From the NCBI GenBank assembly GCA_032718475.1, contig JAUCBJ010007342.1, forward strand, positions 1-64,000: 64,000 bases of DNA, in the 5' to 3' direction. Shown piece by piece: positions 31,504 to 41,004 of this stretch. The notes beneath the pieces are model-generated. The model worked only from the letters and a program-made list of their open reading frames with translations, was not told where the DNA came from and did no database searches. The first letter of the stretch is position 1. Every line of letters starts with the position of its first letter. The translations under genes and the position numbers were made by a program. The DNA is from Nemertoderma westbladi. Lineage: Eukaryota > Xenacoelomorpha > Nemertodermatida > Nemertodermatidae.

Positions 31504-33393
31504 CTATCTCTGTTTTGAGGCAGGAGACAAATTATAATCTCCCGTCTCGATACGTGTCTCCTCTAATAACACGATATCTTGGACTGGTCGGTCCAAGGTG
31601 TGTAAACCATTAGTTTTACACTTCTTTGGGTGCGGACACTTGCACCTAATTTTCACAGTGACTGTGCGCACTATGTTTTGCACGTCTGGGTGTGTGTGCA
31701 AGATCACTCCTGTCTCCCAATACTTTCTCTTGACAATGGGTTCGGTTATCAACACGTAATCTCCTCTTTGGAGACTCCGAACCGTTTTGTACCACTTTGT
31801 TCTGGTAGATATGGTGGGAAGATAGTATTCCCGCCAATATTCCCAGAATGTGTACGCCACAAATTGTGTCACCTTCCAGCTCTTACGACTATATAGGTCG
31901 GCACTAACGGGTTCTGATGCCGGCACAAGAAATGCTGGACTCTGCATTAGCAAATGATTCGGCGTTAATGCAACACCGTCTGGCAACATAGCTATCGGCC
32001 TCGAGTTTAGGGTATGCTCGATTTCAATGAAAGCTGTGACCAGTTCGTCGTCGGTAAGTTGTTTGTTCACAGGCAATGTTTTGGCAATGGCCTGTTTTAC
32101 AGAGCGAACTAAACGCTCCCAACTTCCTCCTCTCCAAGGACTTTCTGGAGTATTAAATCTCCATTCTACTCTTTGCGGCAAAAGTGCTGCAGAAATTTCC
32201 TTATTCTGTGCTGCTTTATGAGCCGCGTTCAACTCGCTATTCCCTCCGACAAAGTTTGTACCCTTATCGGAGTAGAACGCCTTTACTAGTCCTCTCCTGG
32301 CCATAAATCTCTTCAAGGCCAGGAGCAGAGATTTGGTCGACATGTCTGCCACACGCTCGATATGTATGGCTCTACTCGCCATACATGTCAGTAGCAGGCC
32401 CCATCTCTTGTGGGTCAGCCGTCCACTCTTTGCTTCAATCGGACCAAAACAATCCACCCCTGTGTTCGTAAAGGGTGGGTCATATGCCTGCACTCTCGCT
32501 TCCGGGAGTTCAGCCATCTCCTGTTCCAATACTCTGGCGTTCACTCTCTTGCAAACCAGACAGGCGTCGTACATAGTGCCGACTGCCCTGCTTGGCTGCA
32601 ATAGAATGAATCGCTGTCTCGCTGCCGACAAACAGTGTAACTTTCCAGCGTGATGCAACCTCTTATGTATATCCCATAGAATCGCTCTTTGCAATTCTAT
32701 TGGGTGACTAGGGATTATCACTGGGAATCGAAACTGTGAGTTTATGTCGACAGTCTGGATTCTCGATCTATGACAAATTAAACCCTTATGGATTAATGGA
32801 CTCCATTTTCTAAGGGGTTTGTAGAGAACTGGTCGCTGAGCCGATAATAGATGGAATTCTTTGGGGAAGGCACACATTTGATAATGCTTCAAATGCTTTA
32901 ATTCCGCTTGATCAATCTCATCCTCTGTCAGAGGTTGTTTCAATTTCCGAATTCGCTCACTATTGGTGCTCAATGGTTCTCTCAAATGTTTCGAATGTTT
33001 TATACAAAGGTACGAAATGTATCGGCTTAACCACGCAGTTCTTTTACAAATTGTCAGCCAAGAGGCAGACGAATTTAGTAATTTGTCATAAACACTGCAT
33101 GACTCTAATGCCAGCGACGGTTGTCCGCTAACTAATGGAAGTTTCGAATCCAAACCCGCAGGTTTGGAAACCAAAGGATCCATTGTGTCGGTCATTTTCT
33201 GTCCGTCACTTACCAATTGTGACTCCGGTTTAGTCTGTAAGGGTGGTTTGATGTCATAACTTACCCTTCCGGACCTAGTAGTCAAGCTCCAATGACTCTT
33301 CAGGCCGCTCCAATGACTCTTCAGGCCGCTCCAATGACTTAAGTTTGGCTTTAGACTTCGACTTAGAGACTTTCTCCACCTTGACTTCTGCAT
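31504..33393 (-). CDS. ORF C: BEL/Pao integrase
   Basis: 629 residues. It inserts the cDNA into the genome with 5-bp staggered cuts, consistent with the CTGCC duplication. The zinc-binding HHCC motif (HKRLHHAGKLHC then CLVCKR) is near residue 240-285. The DDE core shows TGVDCFGPIEA (Asp about 313), SDKGTNFVGG (Asp about 378) and GGSWERLVRSVK (Glu about 427), followed by a C-terminal domain with GDYVLITEPIVKRKYW. It overlaps the end of ORF B and is +1 relative to it, while in most BEL elements integrase is continuous with RT. An ATG exists at 33393, so separate initiation is possible. The palindrome copy at 33151 encodes KPAGLD here. Confidence 0.93.
   Translation of the reverse strand: MQKSRWRKSLSRSLKPNLSHWSGLKSHWSGLKSHWSLTTRSGRVSYDIKPPLQTKPESQLVSDGQKMTDTMDPLVSKPAGLDSKLPLVSGQPSLALESCSVYDKLLNSSASWLTICKRTAWLSRYISYLCIKHSKHLREPLSTNSERIRKLKQPLTEDEIDQAELKHLKHYQMCAFPKEFHLLSAQRPVLYKPLRKWSPLIHKGLICHRSRIQTVDINSQFRFPVIIPSHPIELQRAILWDIHKRLHHAGKLHCLSAARQRFILLQPSRAVGTMYDACLVCKRVNARVLEQEMAELPEARVQAYDPPFTNTGVDCFGPIEAKSGRLTHKRWGLLLTCMASRAIHIERVADMSTKSLLLALKRFMARRGLVKAFYSDKGTNFVGGNSELNAAHKAAQNKEISAALLPQRVEWRFNTPESPWRGGSWERLVRSVKQAIAKTLPVNKQLTDDELVTAFIEIEHTLNSRPIAMLPDGVALTPNHLLMQSPAFLVPASEPVSADLYSRKSWKVTQFVAYTFWEYWREYYLPTISTRTKWYKTVRSLQRGDYVLITEPIVKRKYWETGVILHTHPDVQNIVRTVTVKIRCKCPHPKKCKTNGLHTLDRPVQDIVLLEETRIETGDYNLSPASKQR
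33151..33166. repeat. Dispersed 16-bp palindrome, copy 5 of 8
   Basis: CAAACCCGCAGGTTTG, inside ORF C, read as KPAGL. Confidence 0.85.
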
Positions 33394-36300
33394 CTTCAGG
33401 CATCGGATTGGTCACTATCTTTAGTCGCTCTGGCCAATGTTCCTGTGTCCTCGTTAGAAAATCAGGTCCATGCAACCAAAACTCCTGGGACTCTTCCTGA
33501 CAGAATTCCGCCGGCATTGCACCTCTCGAAGTTATGTCGGCCGGGTTCAACACTCCCGGACAATGTCTCCATTGTTCCTTCGTCGAAAAATCAACGATCT
33601 GAGCGCGTCTATTGGCCACAAATGTCTTTAGTGCAATATTGTCGGCCGCAATGTATACTAACACTAAGGATGCGTCCGTCCAATAGAATAAGGTCAATGT
33701 CGTGTCTAACTCCTCAGTTATTTGCTTACTTACCTCGACTGAAACTACAGCCGCCTGTAACTCTGCACGAGGGACAGTCATGTATTTGACCGGCATAGTC
33801 TTTGATCTAGAAGTCACAAAGGCCGTCTCAAACTTGTCCTGACTTACCTCTCGGCGAAGGTAGGCTACCATACCAAAGCCGGTGTCACTTGCGTCACTAA
33901 ATAGGTGGAGCTCTAAATCAGCTGGGAATACCAGCTGATTCGGGAAGTAGGAGCGGGGTACATCTATGTTTTTCAATAGATGTAACTCGGCTTCCCACTC
34001 TCTCCACTGCTTTGCATGTATAGGAGATATTGGTTCGTCCCACTCTACGTCGGACAACCAAATTTTCCTCATGCACGCTCGTGCCTGTAATATTACCGGA
34101 CTGATAAAGTTCATCGGGTCAAATAGTCTACTTAATGTCGATAAGCAAATCCTCTTTGTCAAAACTTTGTCTGGGCTACTGGGCTCAAATCTAACTCTTA
34201 CCTGGAACTTATCTGAGTTCGGGTTCCAAGCGAGTCCCAGTACTCGCGCCATGGGGATTGGTTCTACCCCCAATTCTATGTCTCCGCTCCCGCGATCTTT
34301 CACCGGGAACGATTCTAATAGGGCCTCCGAATTCGTAGTGAACTTGGTCAGAGGAAAACCCCCTGTAGCCAAGCACTCTTGCAGGCCGTGAGCCACTTCT
34401 ATGGCTTGTTCCGCCGTGTCCTTGGACACCAATCCGTCGTCCATATAGAAGTTTCTCAAGATGGACTCGATTACTTCTACTGGGTACTTACCAATTTGGG
34501 CTGTTGCCGTTTTCTTTAGAACAAACAGCGTGCCATTCGGACTATCGCGGGCGCCAAATATCCTAACGTACATTTGGTATGTAACCACTGGGCCGGATAA
34601 GTCTTCATTCTCGTACCAGAGAAAGCGAAGGCTATCCTGGTCTGCCTTACAGGCTCTTACCTGGTGGAACATCGCCTCGATGTCACAAGTAAATGCGAAT
34701 CGCCGCTGTCTAAAACGCAACAGTATTCCTATCAAATAGTTATTCAGGTTGGGACCATCCATCAACTCTGAATTCAGGGACATACCTCTATAGACTGCTG
34801 CGCAGTCGTTGACTACTCGGACTTTGTCTGGCTTGTCAGGGTGAGTCACATAGTGGTGCGGAAGGTAATAAGTCTGGTCTGTCACTAAGTCAGGGTCCTC
34901 TACCTTCCCAGCAAATCCCTTGGCGAAATAGTTGTTGATCTGGGCGCAATACTTCTCCCTAATGTCCGGATTCTTCAACAACCGAGCCCTTACTCCGTTT
35001 AATCTTTTCAAGGCTAAGTTGTAGTTGTTCTCCAACTTAGGTGGTTGTCGACGCCACAACATTCCAACTTCAAAATGTCCAGTCGGTAGCAGACGTATGG
35101 TATCTTCCATCATCTCCAGCGACCGTTTCTCATCAGTAGACATGGCTAGGTCATATCCACCGGGTTCCATTGCGTCCCTATCCAGCCATTCGACGGTTCT
35201 GGCTCCTGTCTCGAGGTCCTGGCGTATCAATTCTTTCTGCAATTCCTCCTCACTGTATTGGAAAATGTCGAGGTCTCGATATTTAGCCACTTGACCCTCC
35301 ACTATGTCTGTATAAGTCAAAACGTTAGTCAGATAAGTAGCGTGGGCCGCTGAACCAGACCCACGGGTCTGATAACAGTCCTCGGGTTCACTATCTGTCC
35401 GGTTGTTATGAAGTGGTTCCGACAACCTAACATTATCGGGAATCAACTCCTCGTCCGACTCGCTAAAGTCACTATAGTGGTCAATACAGGTTCTCCTAAA
35501 CTCGTCTATGTCTGGTGGTTCTACTAACGGTGGTTGAATTATAGGCTGTAATTCATCGTATCTGTCTATTGGCTTGTCGCCACCTGTAAACTCATAAGAC
35601 ATGGGTACTCGTGTATACCAACCTAGTATAGTCCTATGGGCATGTGGTCCATTGACATGCGGCTCAGCTGGTCTCGTTTCCCATATTTGGTGTGCGATCA
35701 GCTGTTCTGCACCAATCAACATAGAAACATTCCTATAACCTACCTGGTGTCTGGGTATCCTGAGCTTGTCAAAATACTCCTGTGCTATGGGACTCATCGG
35801 CGGCACCTTACCTAACTGCCTGCCGAATCCCTTCATAGCTAGACACTTAAATCCGTCCAATGGCAAAGCTTTCCGTTCTTGTCGAGTGTGTTGGTCTCTC
35901 GGAAGTAGGGAATCTAGTTCTACCGAAATTCTGTGTCCCTTGAGGTCACCTACCCCGTGCATAGACTTCAACTCTATTTGGATCTCCTCGGCGTCCTGGA
36001 AGCTAGAAACGGCTCTCGCCACTTCCTCGTCGATATACGATAATGTGGACGCAGTGTCCAACATCACATATATTCGCTTCGATCCCTTATCGCCAGTAAG
36101 TTTCACCGGAATCACGCTAAATATTTCCGACGTGGCCGATGATAAATACGTCCGCGCGCTGGTCGATGAACTATCCGCGGTGAAACCTTGGCAGGTCACT
36201 TCTCTCGCGCTCGACTCGCCATCCTCGTCCGACGAACCTGGTTGATAACCATCGTCCTGGATGCCGGTATACGTATTCCTCCTTATCGATACGGGTTCTT

Positions 36301-37552
36301 TGCTCCCCTTCCTGTGAGGATTTCGCTGTAAGTAACGGTCCGTTGGGGTGTGGAAATCCGCATGTAGCAACTTGTGATGTAGTCTGCCGCACTCCATGCA
36401 TCCGTCCTTGCTGTTCGGGCACTGCCGCCGTACATGGCCTGGCGCAAGACATGCCCAACAGGTGTCCAACGTCCGCACTTGAACTCTTCTCTGTTCCGAA
36501 TTTAATTCCTTGAACCGTCTGCAACTATCTAACTTATGGTCGTCAGATCTTACCTCCTTTAGTAAACAGTATTGGCAACCTACAAATCCATCCGGCAACT
36601 CCTGTTGCTTTAACCTAGGTCTATCTAACCGCTCACCTGACCATACTCGCGAGTCTGATCTAAAGGCTGGGGTACTCGAATTATATCTGTCTACTGAGTT
36701 AAATGTCACAGTGGTCCTGTCGTCGTCAAAACTTACCATAGACTTACCGGTAACAGGTTTAGACTCCCTCATATTCTCTTCTGAGAAGTTTGATTTCATC
36801 TCTGCTACTGCGTCTGTGGCTATCATGTCATGAATATGCTGAAGTGTCAACACCTTACCTTGACCTTCCAGCTTATTCTCTAATTTGCGCCATTTCTGTC
36901 GGTAACGCATGTTTAGACGTCTTATTACGCTCTTTAAGACTTCGGCGTGATCACCATGCTGAGGTAGATTCACCGTCCTCAAGATGTCCAATGCGTTCGA
37001 AATAGCGTTCGCTAAGTTCAACAGCTCTAACGGAGTTGTAATCCTTCCGCCCTTACCCAAGTCTTCTACTATCGACTGCGCCATCTTGGTTTTATTCCCG
37101 TAGATGTCACTAAGCGTCTTCATCGCTAACTCGAATGCCCGTTCATTGCCGACGAAGTTATCAGCAATGGCTCTAGGTTCTCGATGGAGCATCTGAAGCA
37201 AATAGTTGAACTTCTCGTTGGGAGTAAAGGTGCTGTTGGTCAGCTGCTCGTCGACATAGGTTTTAAAGGTCCTCCAGTGCTTATGGTTGCCCATAAACTT
37301 CTGGGGTTGTTGCGTCGGCAGTCCTTGCCTAGCAGCAAACTTACCTATGTCCCTAAGGGTTGCGTCGTTCCGGGTTAACAAATGGTTTAGTTCCGCAGGG
37401 TTATTAAGTCTGGTCCTTTCCCGGTGGTTCCAACTTACCTGCTCCGCGTCCGTCCTTCTTTCCTTATAGTTTCGGGACTTCTGACGTCTCATTTCTTCCT
37501 CTTCATCGCTTGACTCAGTGTCAGTCCTTAGCGCTCGCGATGGTTTGCGCAC
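33275..37552 (-). CDS. ORF B: BEL/Pao Gag-like domain, zinc knuckles, protease, RT, RNase H
   Basis: The nominal start at 37552 is GTG and the frame is open upstream to 37702, overlapping the end of ORF A by 17 nt, so the true N-terminus may come from a frameshift fusion. Order: Gag-like region (KFMGNHKHWRTFKTYVDEQL) about 90-300; cysteine-rich knuckles about 325-400 (CWACLAPGHVRRQCP among them); pepsin-like protease VMLDTAS at about 498; RT with FTCDIEAMFHQVRA and catalytic FYMDDG at about 1036; RNase H with FSDASDTGFG near 1225 and WRHCPGVLNPADI near the end. All catalytic residues are present. A 21-bp direct repeat (three copies near 33290-33340) lies in the overlap with ORF C. Fourteen AGGTAAG heptamers are spread over ORFs A and B. 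Confidence 0.94.
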   Translation of the reverse strand: MRKPSRALRTDTESSDEEEEMRRQKSRNYKERRTDAEQVSWNHRERTRLNNPAELNHLLTRNDATLRDIGKFAARQGLPTQQPQKFMGNHKHWRTFKTYVDEQLTNSTFTPNEKFNYLLQMLHREPRAIADNFVGNERAFELAMKTLSDIYGNKTKMAQSIVEDLGKGGRITTPLELLNLANAISNALDILRTVNLPQHGDHAEVLKSVIRRLNMRYRQKWRKLENKLEGQGKVLTLQHIHDMIATDAVAEMKSNFSEENMRESKPVTGKSMVSFDDDRTTVTFNSVDRYNSSTPAFRSDSRVWSGERLDRPRLKQQELPDGFVGCQYCLLKEVRSDDHKLDSCRRFKELNSEQRRVQVRTLDTCWACLAPGHVRRQCPNSKDGCMECGRLHHKLLHADFHTPTDRYLQRNPHRKGSKEPVSIRRNTYTGIQDDGYQPGSSDEDGESSAREVTCQGFTADSSSTSARTYLSSATSEIFSVIPVKLTGDKGSKRIYVMLDTASTLSYIDEEVARAVSSFQDAEEIQIELKSMHGVGDLKGHRISVELDSLLPRDQHTRQERKALPLDGFKCLAMKGFGRQLGKVPPMSPIAQEYFDKLRIPRHQVGYRNVSMLIGAEQLIAHQIWETRPAEPHVNGPHAHRTILGWYTRVPMSYEFTGGDKPIDRYDELQPIIQPPLVEPPDIDEFRRTCIDHYSDFSESDEELIPDNVRLSEPLHNNRTDSEPEDCYQTRGSGSAAHATYLTNVLTYTDIVEGQVAKYRDLDIFQYSEEELQKELIRQDLETGARTVEWLDRDAMEPGGYDLAMSTDEKRSLEMMEDTIRLLPTGHFEVGMLWRRQPPKLENNYNLALKRLNGVRARLLKNPDIREKYCAQINNYFAKGFAGKVEDPDLVTDQTYYLPHHYVTHPDKPDKVRVVNDCAAVYRGMSLNSELMDGPNLNNYLIGILLRFRQRRFAFTCDIEAMFHQVRACKADQDSLRFLWYENEDLSGPVVTYQMYVRIFGARDSPNGTLFVLKKTATAQIGKYPVEVIESILRNFYMDDGLVSKDTAEQAIEVAHGLQECLATGGFPLTKFTTNSEALLESFPVKDRGSGDIELGVEPIPMARVLGLAWNPNSDKFQVRVRFEPSSPDKVLTKRICLSTLSRLFDPMNFISPVILQARACMRKIWLSDVEWDEPISPIHAKQWREWEAELHLLKNIDVPRSYFPNQLVFPADLELHLFSDASDTGFGMVAYLRREVSQDKFETAFVTSRSKTMPVKYMTVPRAELQAAVVSVEVSKQITEELDTTLTLFYWTDASLVLVYIAADNIALKTFVANRRAQIVDFSTKEQWRHCPGVLNPADITSRGAMPAEFCQEESQEFWLHGPDFLTRTQEHWPERLKIVTNPMPEDAEVKVEKVSKSKSKAKLKSLERPEESLERPEESLELDY
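35356..35371. repeat. Dispersed 16-bp palindrome, copy 6 of 8
   Basis: CAGACCCACGGGTCTG, inside ORF B. Both arms changed together (AAA to AGA and TTT to TCT), keeping the pairing. Confidence 0.85.
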
Positions 37553-37685
37553 CGAGGCCCTGACCCAAGCTTCCTCAATAAATCTTTCCGCCGAATTTTC
37601 GAAATTGTGATTATGGATATTCGGGACAGGCGTCCTTACCTGAGGTCTATGTGGTATAGTCTCCTCCGATATGCGTACTCGTTGA

Positions 37686-39887
37686 CTAGGTTGGACTTTT
37701 ATCTAACTCAGGCCTGCTGGGATTAGAATTACTTCTTACCTGGGCTGCTTCCTTTAACCGTAGGTTGCTAAGCATGTCCGTTATAGGTTGGATGTGCGGC
37801 GATATAGCTTGCGCTAAACTAGCACTTAACTCATCCCTCGTAATAAATTCCTGGCTAGGGTTCTGTTGTATAGTCGGCTCTATCTGAGTAATTCGCTGTC
37901 TCTCATATGATCCCTCTTCCGGTTTAACCCGGAAGTTCTCCGTCGAACTGGGTCGGCGCTCCGTCCGCGTATTCCAAACCCGCGGGTTCGGTTCGCCAAG
38001 TACTCGTCCCGTCGGAGTTTCTTCTCTAAATTCTCCGTTGTCGCGTTCGGTATACAGTGGTGCGGTGTTCCGATGACGTAGATCCTGGGCGATGGGTGAA
38101 GCACTAATACCAACTGGCGTGCGATATGTAGAGAACGGTTTAACGATCCGTGTACTCGTAATAGCTGGACCGGGTATAGGAATTCTGGTCGTCGTCGACT
38201 CGCGTATAGTCGGAGTTCTCGCTTCCTGTTCGGCCTTCTGCAGTGCGAACAGCTCTCGCAACTCTGTCCCTACACTCGCCCCACATTCTTCGATCATTCG
38301 CATCCCCTTCTCGGCGATTTCATTCGCCTTCCTAGTCCATTCTTCGCTCTCTAAACTTAATCTCGCACTTTCCAACTGCGCCAGTTTACGCTCTTCTTCT
38401 TCCCTCGCTCGTCTCGCTGCGCTCTCTTCTTCCACTCGCGCCTTTTCTTCATACAATGCGCGTCTTCTTTTTTCGATCTCGAGTTCGCGTTCCTTGCGTC
38501 CGCGTTCGAGTTGAAGCTCGCGCTCCTTCTGTTCACGATCGAGTTTCTTGCGCTCGCGTTCGGCTTGGAGTTCGCGTTTCTTCGCTTCCTGCTCGCGTTC
38601 GAGTTGGAGTTCGCGTTTCTTCGCTTCCCGCTCGCATTCAAGTTGGAGTTCGCATTCTCTCTGTTCGCGTTCGAGTTCCTCGCGCTCGCGCTCGGCTTGG
38701 AGTTCGCGTTCCCTTTGCTCGCGTTCCGCTCGCTCGCGCTTACTTATCTCTTCCAACTCTCGTAACTCTGCATCCAACTTACGTGTGCGCTCCCGTTCCC
38801 GCTCGGCTTCCTTCCGTGCTTCCTGTGCACGCAAAACTTCCGCCTGCTGTTCGTCTAGTCGGCGTCTTCTCTCCTCCGCCGAGTTGTGAGAAACAAGGGA
38901 TCTAGCACATATTACCTTACCTCGCGCGTGACTAACCTGGGAATCGCCGCTGTCTCTAGATGCATCGTCGGGTGGAGTCAACGTCCTCTGTTGGATGTTC
39001 TCCGTCGTCGGTAGCACCTGACCTGGTACCACCACTCCATTCTGCATCAGCCAGCTAGTAACTTCCCTCTGATAACGGCGCCCTTCTTTATCCTGCGTCT
39101 CTTCACGCTCCACTAAGTCTCTCAACTCTGCGTCACTCACCTGAGTCGCCTGCGTTTGTGATGCCCATAGCAGCCAGTTCTCCGTCCTAACTCGTCGAAA
39201 TCGCTCCGATAACTCGCGGTGCTCCAACAAGGCTGCTAAAACCCTGTCGTAAATCCTCGTTGCTACGTCGCTCGACTGAGACTCTACTGCCTTCTTCGCT
39301 AGGACTGCAAGCTCCTCCGTCTGCTTGAATAACGCTGAGTTATATCCTCTTCTAATTTCTACTAACTCTACCCTCCCGATGTTCGCTGAGTCGGCTAACA
39401 TCTTCCTTACCTTGTCCGTCGTCCGAGTTATATGTCCGGCGTGCGCGCAAAGTTTCTTCTTTATCGCGATATCAAGTTCTCTCTCGCTTACCTGACTCAC
39501 ACTCGGTGGACTTGAAGGATTATTTCGGGAACTACGGGTACTCCTAACAGCCGTCGGGACCACGGCACTTACCATACCCACAGGTCTGGAAACCGGGCTC
39601 CGGGCTCTCGCTTCTGCTACACTACTCTCCCTATCACTCACCTCTGTCCGGGCTGCTGTACAGTCCTTCCTATCAGTAGCGGTAGGGGATCCTAATACTA
39701 TTACTTGAGGTTGCTCTTCTTCCTCACTAGTCACTGTCTCGTCCTCCTGTTCACTTACGTCAGCGTCGCTCGCTGCGTCGTCATAGTCGGGATTGTCGTC
39801 AACAGTAATGTTTACGCTATCGTCAGTCGGCGGTCCAGCCGCCGTCTCATAGCTGTCCTCTAGTGCCTCCTTGTCTGAGACACTCAT
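37686..39887 (-). CDS. ORF A: 733-residue coiled-coil protein upstream of gag-pol
   Basis: ATG at 39887. The N-terminus is acidic (about residues 1-70), then a basic Ser-rich part, and about residues 330-520 are a long Glu/Arg/Lys heptad-like run (REREL, QLERE, KKRELQ repeats) predicted to form a coiled coil. The C-terminus is low complexity and ends in PELDKSPT. There are no zinc knuckles or enzymatic motifs. It occupies the first ORF position, where Gag would be, but ORF B has its own Gag-like domain, so ORF A may be an additional structural or scaffolding protein. Its TAG at 37686 overlaps the open frame of ORF B, which is +1. No family match is recognised. Confidence 0.8.
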   Translation of the reverse strand: MSVSDKEALEDSYETAAGPPTDDSVNITVDDNPDYDDAASDADVSEQEDETVTSEEEEQPQVIVLGSPTATDRKDCTAARTEVSDRESSVAEARARSPVSRPVGMVSAVVPTAVRSTRSSRNNPSSPPSVSQVSERELDIAIKKKLCAHAGHITRTTDKVRKMLADSANIGRVELVEIRRGYNSALFKQTEELAVLAKKAVESQSSDVATRIYDRVLAALLEHRELSERFRRVRTENWLLWASQTQATQVSDAELRDLVEREETQDKEGRRYQREVTSWLMQNGVVVPGQVLPTTENIQQRTLTPPDDASRDSGDSQVSHARGKVICARSLVSHNSAEERRRRLDEQQAEVLRAQEARKEAERERERTRKLDAELRELEEISKRERAEREQRERELQAEREREELEREQRECELQLECEREAKKRELQLEREQEAKKRELQAERERKKLDREQKERELQLERGRKERELEIEKRRRALYEEKARVEEESAARRAREEEERKLAQLESARLSLESEEWTRKANEIAEKGMRMIEECGASVGTELRELFALQKAEQEARTPTIRESTTTRIPIPGPAITSTRIVKPFSTYRTPVGISASPIAQDLRHRNTAPLYTERDNGEFREETPTGRVLGEPNPRVWNTRTERRPSSTENFRVKPEEGSYERQRITQIEPTIQQNPSQEFITRDELSASLAQAISPHIQPITDMLSNLRLKEAAQVRSNSNPSRPELDKSPT
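37975..37990. repeat. Dispersed 16-bp palindrome, copy 7 of 8
   Basis: CAAACCCGCGGGTTCG, inside ORF A in the third codon phase, read as NPRVW. Confidence 0.85.
39573..39588. repeat. Dispersed 16-bp palindrome, copy 8 of 8
   Basis: CATACCCACAGGTCTG, inside ORF A; the most diverged copy. Confidence 0.7.
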
Positions 39888-41004
39888 AGTCTAAATAATG
39901 TTTGCCTTCCGGCAAAAATATCTCGCAAAAGTTCGAGATATAATTATAATTTAACCGAAAATACGGTCAAATTATTTGTCAAATAATCAGTTGGTCCAAA
40001 ATGTCAAAATAAATTCGCAATGCAATATTGTGAATTTAATGGGGTATATAGTTATAGCAAATACTAACACAATATTTAAACAAAATATTATTATTTAGCT
40101 ATTATATAGCATTAAATACCGGTATAGCACAAAATAACTTTGAATCTAATACAAAATATTCAAAATAAACTTGCCGCCCGAATATTTCTAATTTTATATA
40201 TATAGCTCTAATCAACGTAATTTTAATTTCAAATATTATATGTATCCACTAGCGCGTGGCTACATCTTCGGGTTGCGACTCTCTCTAACTCTCTCTCTAA
40301 CTTGAGCGATTCAAAACCATGGCCGGCTAAACCTAAATATCCTAACTAATAAATTGAGTTCAGCTTCGCAGTTAAACAACCGATAATTTTTTACTGCTTC
40401 CACAAACACACTGGTGCCAACAGAACAACTAACCTTGTTTGCTGTGAGATTCCACGTCCGCGTCCAAAGATTCAGGCCCTTCGCTGATTGCAAACCGAAC
40501 CCGCAGACCCACACGAACCCCAAACTCAGAAGTTCCGTCTTGCCATGTATCTCCAGATGGTATAAAATAACTAAGCGGTTACCTAACATACCGGTACAAA
40601 ACTCTAGAATTTTACAAATAATTTTGACCGAAAACTGAATTCTCGCAAACCTAGCTAAAATTTTCAAAAACTTACTAATTACTGTTTGCCCTAAGGCCTA
40701 AGGAACTGCTGTATTCGCAATTAGCAAAACGCACTACCGTACATTCACTGTATGCAGTACAGTAAGTAAAACAGTACACCAACCTAACAGCCTAATGTAC
40801 TACTGTACTATTGTACGCAGCCAGTGAATACAGTAATCTAAACTAACAGCCTAAAGGAATATACTCAATGTCTTACTGTACGCTAGCCTATAGCCTACAG
40901 CAGACGATCACGTGCTCCAATTTATTGCCTAATACTATGATACTACTATCAGCCTAAGAATACTCTATTGACCGCTGCAAGCAACAGCCAATAGCGCGTA
41001 TTAC
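39888..41004 (-). other. 5' leader of the BEL element
   Basis: About 1.1 kb between the 5' LTR and ORF A, AT-rich, with no convincing ORF; a 118-codon minus-strand frame at 40311-40667 has no support. A primer-binding site should start near 41004 on the coding strand; a TGG lies about 15 nt in (about 40990) but I cannot assign a tRNA. Confidence 0.6.

Larger units (their letters stand above)
33729..39493 (-). promoter_or_regulatory. Cluster of 14 splice-donor-like AGGTAAG heptamers in gag-pol
   Basis: On the coding strand AGGTAAG occurs at 33729, 33843, 34197, 34656, 35807, 36549, 36854, 37340, 37434, 37635, 37735, 38916, 39406 and 39487 (plus-strand left ends). About 0.4 would be expected by chance in this length. 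They fall in two codon phases (QVR, EVS, QVS types or GK). Only one GGTAAG is seen in ORF D. Function is unknown; U1 snRNP binding is one possibility. Confidence 0.6.

Noticed and set aside
38092-38905. Plus-strand frames opposite ORF A (up to 149 codons)
   Set aside because: Shadows of the Glu/Arg/Lys-rich coiled-coil coding region on the minus strand.
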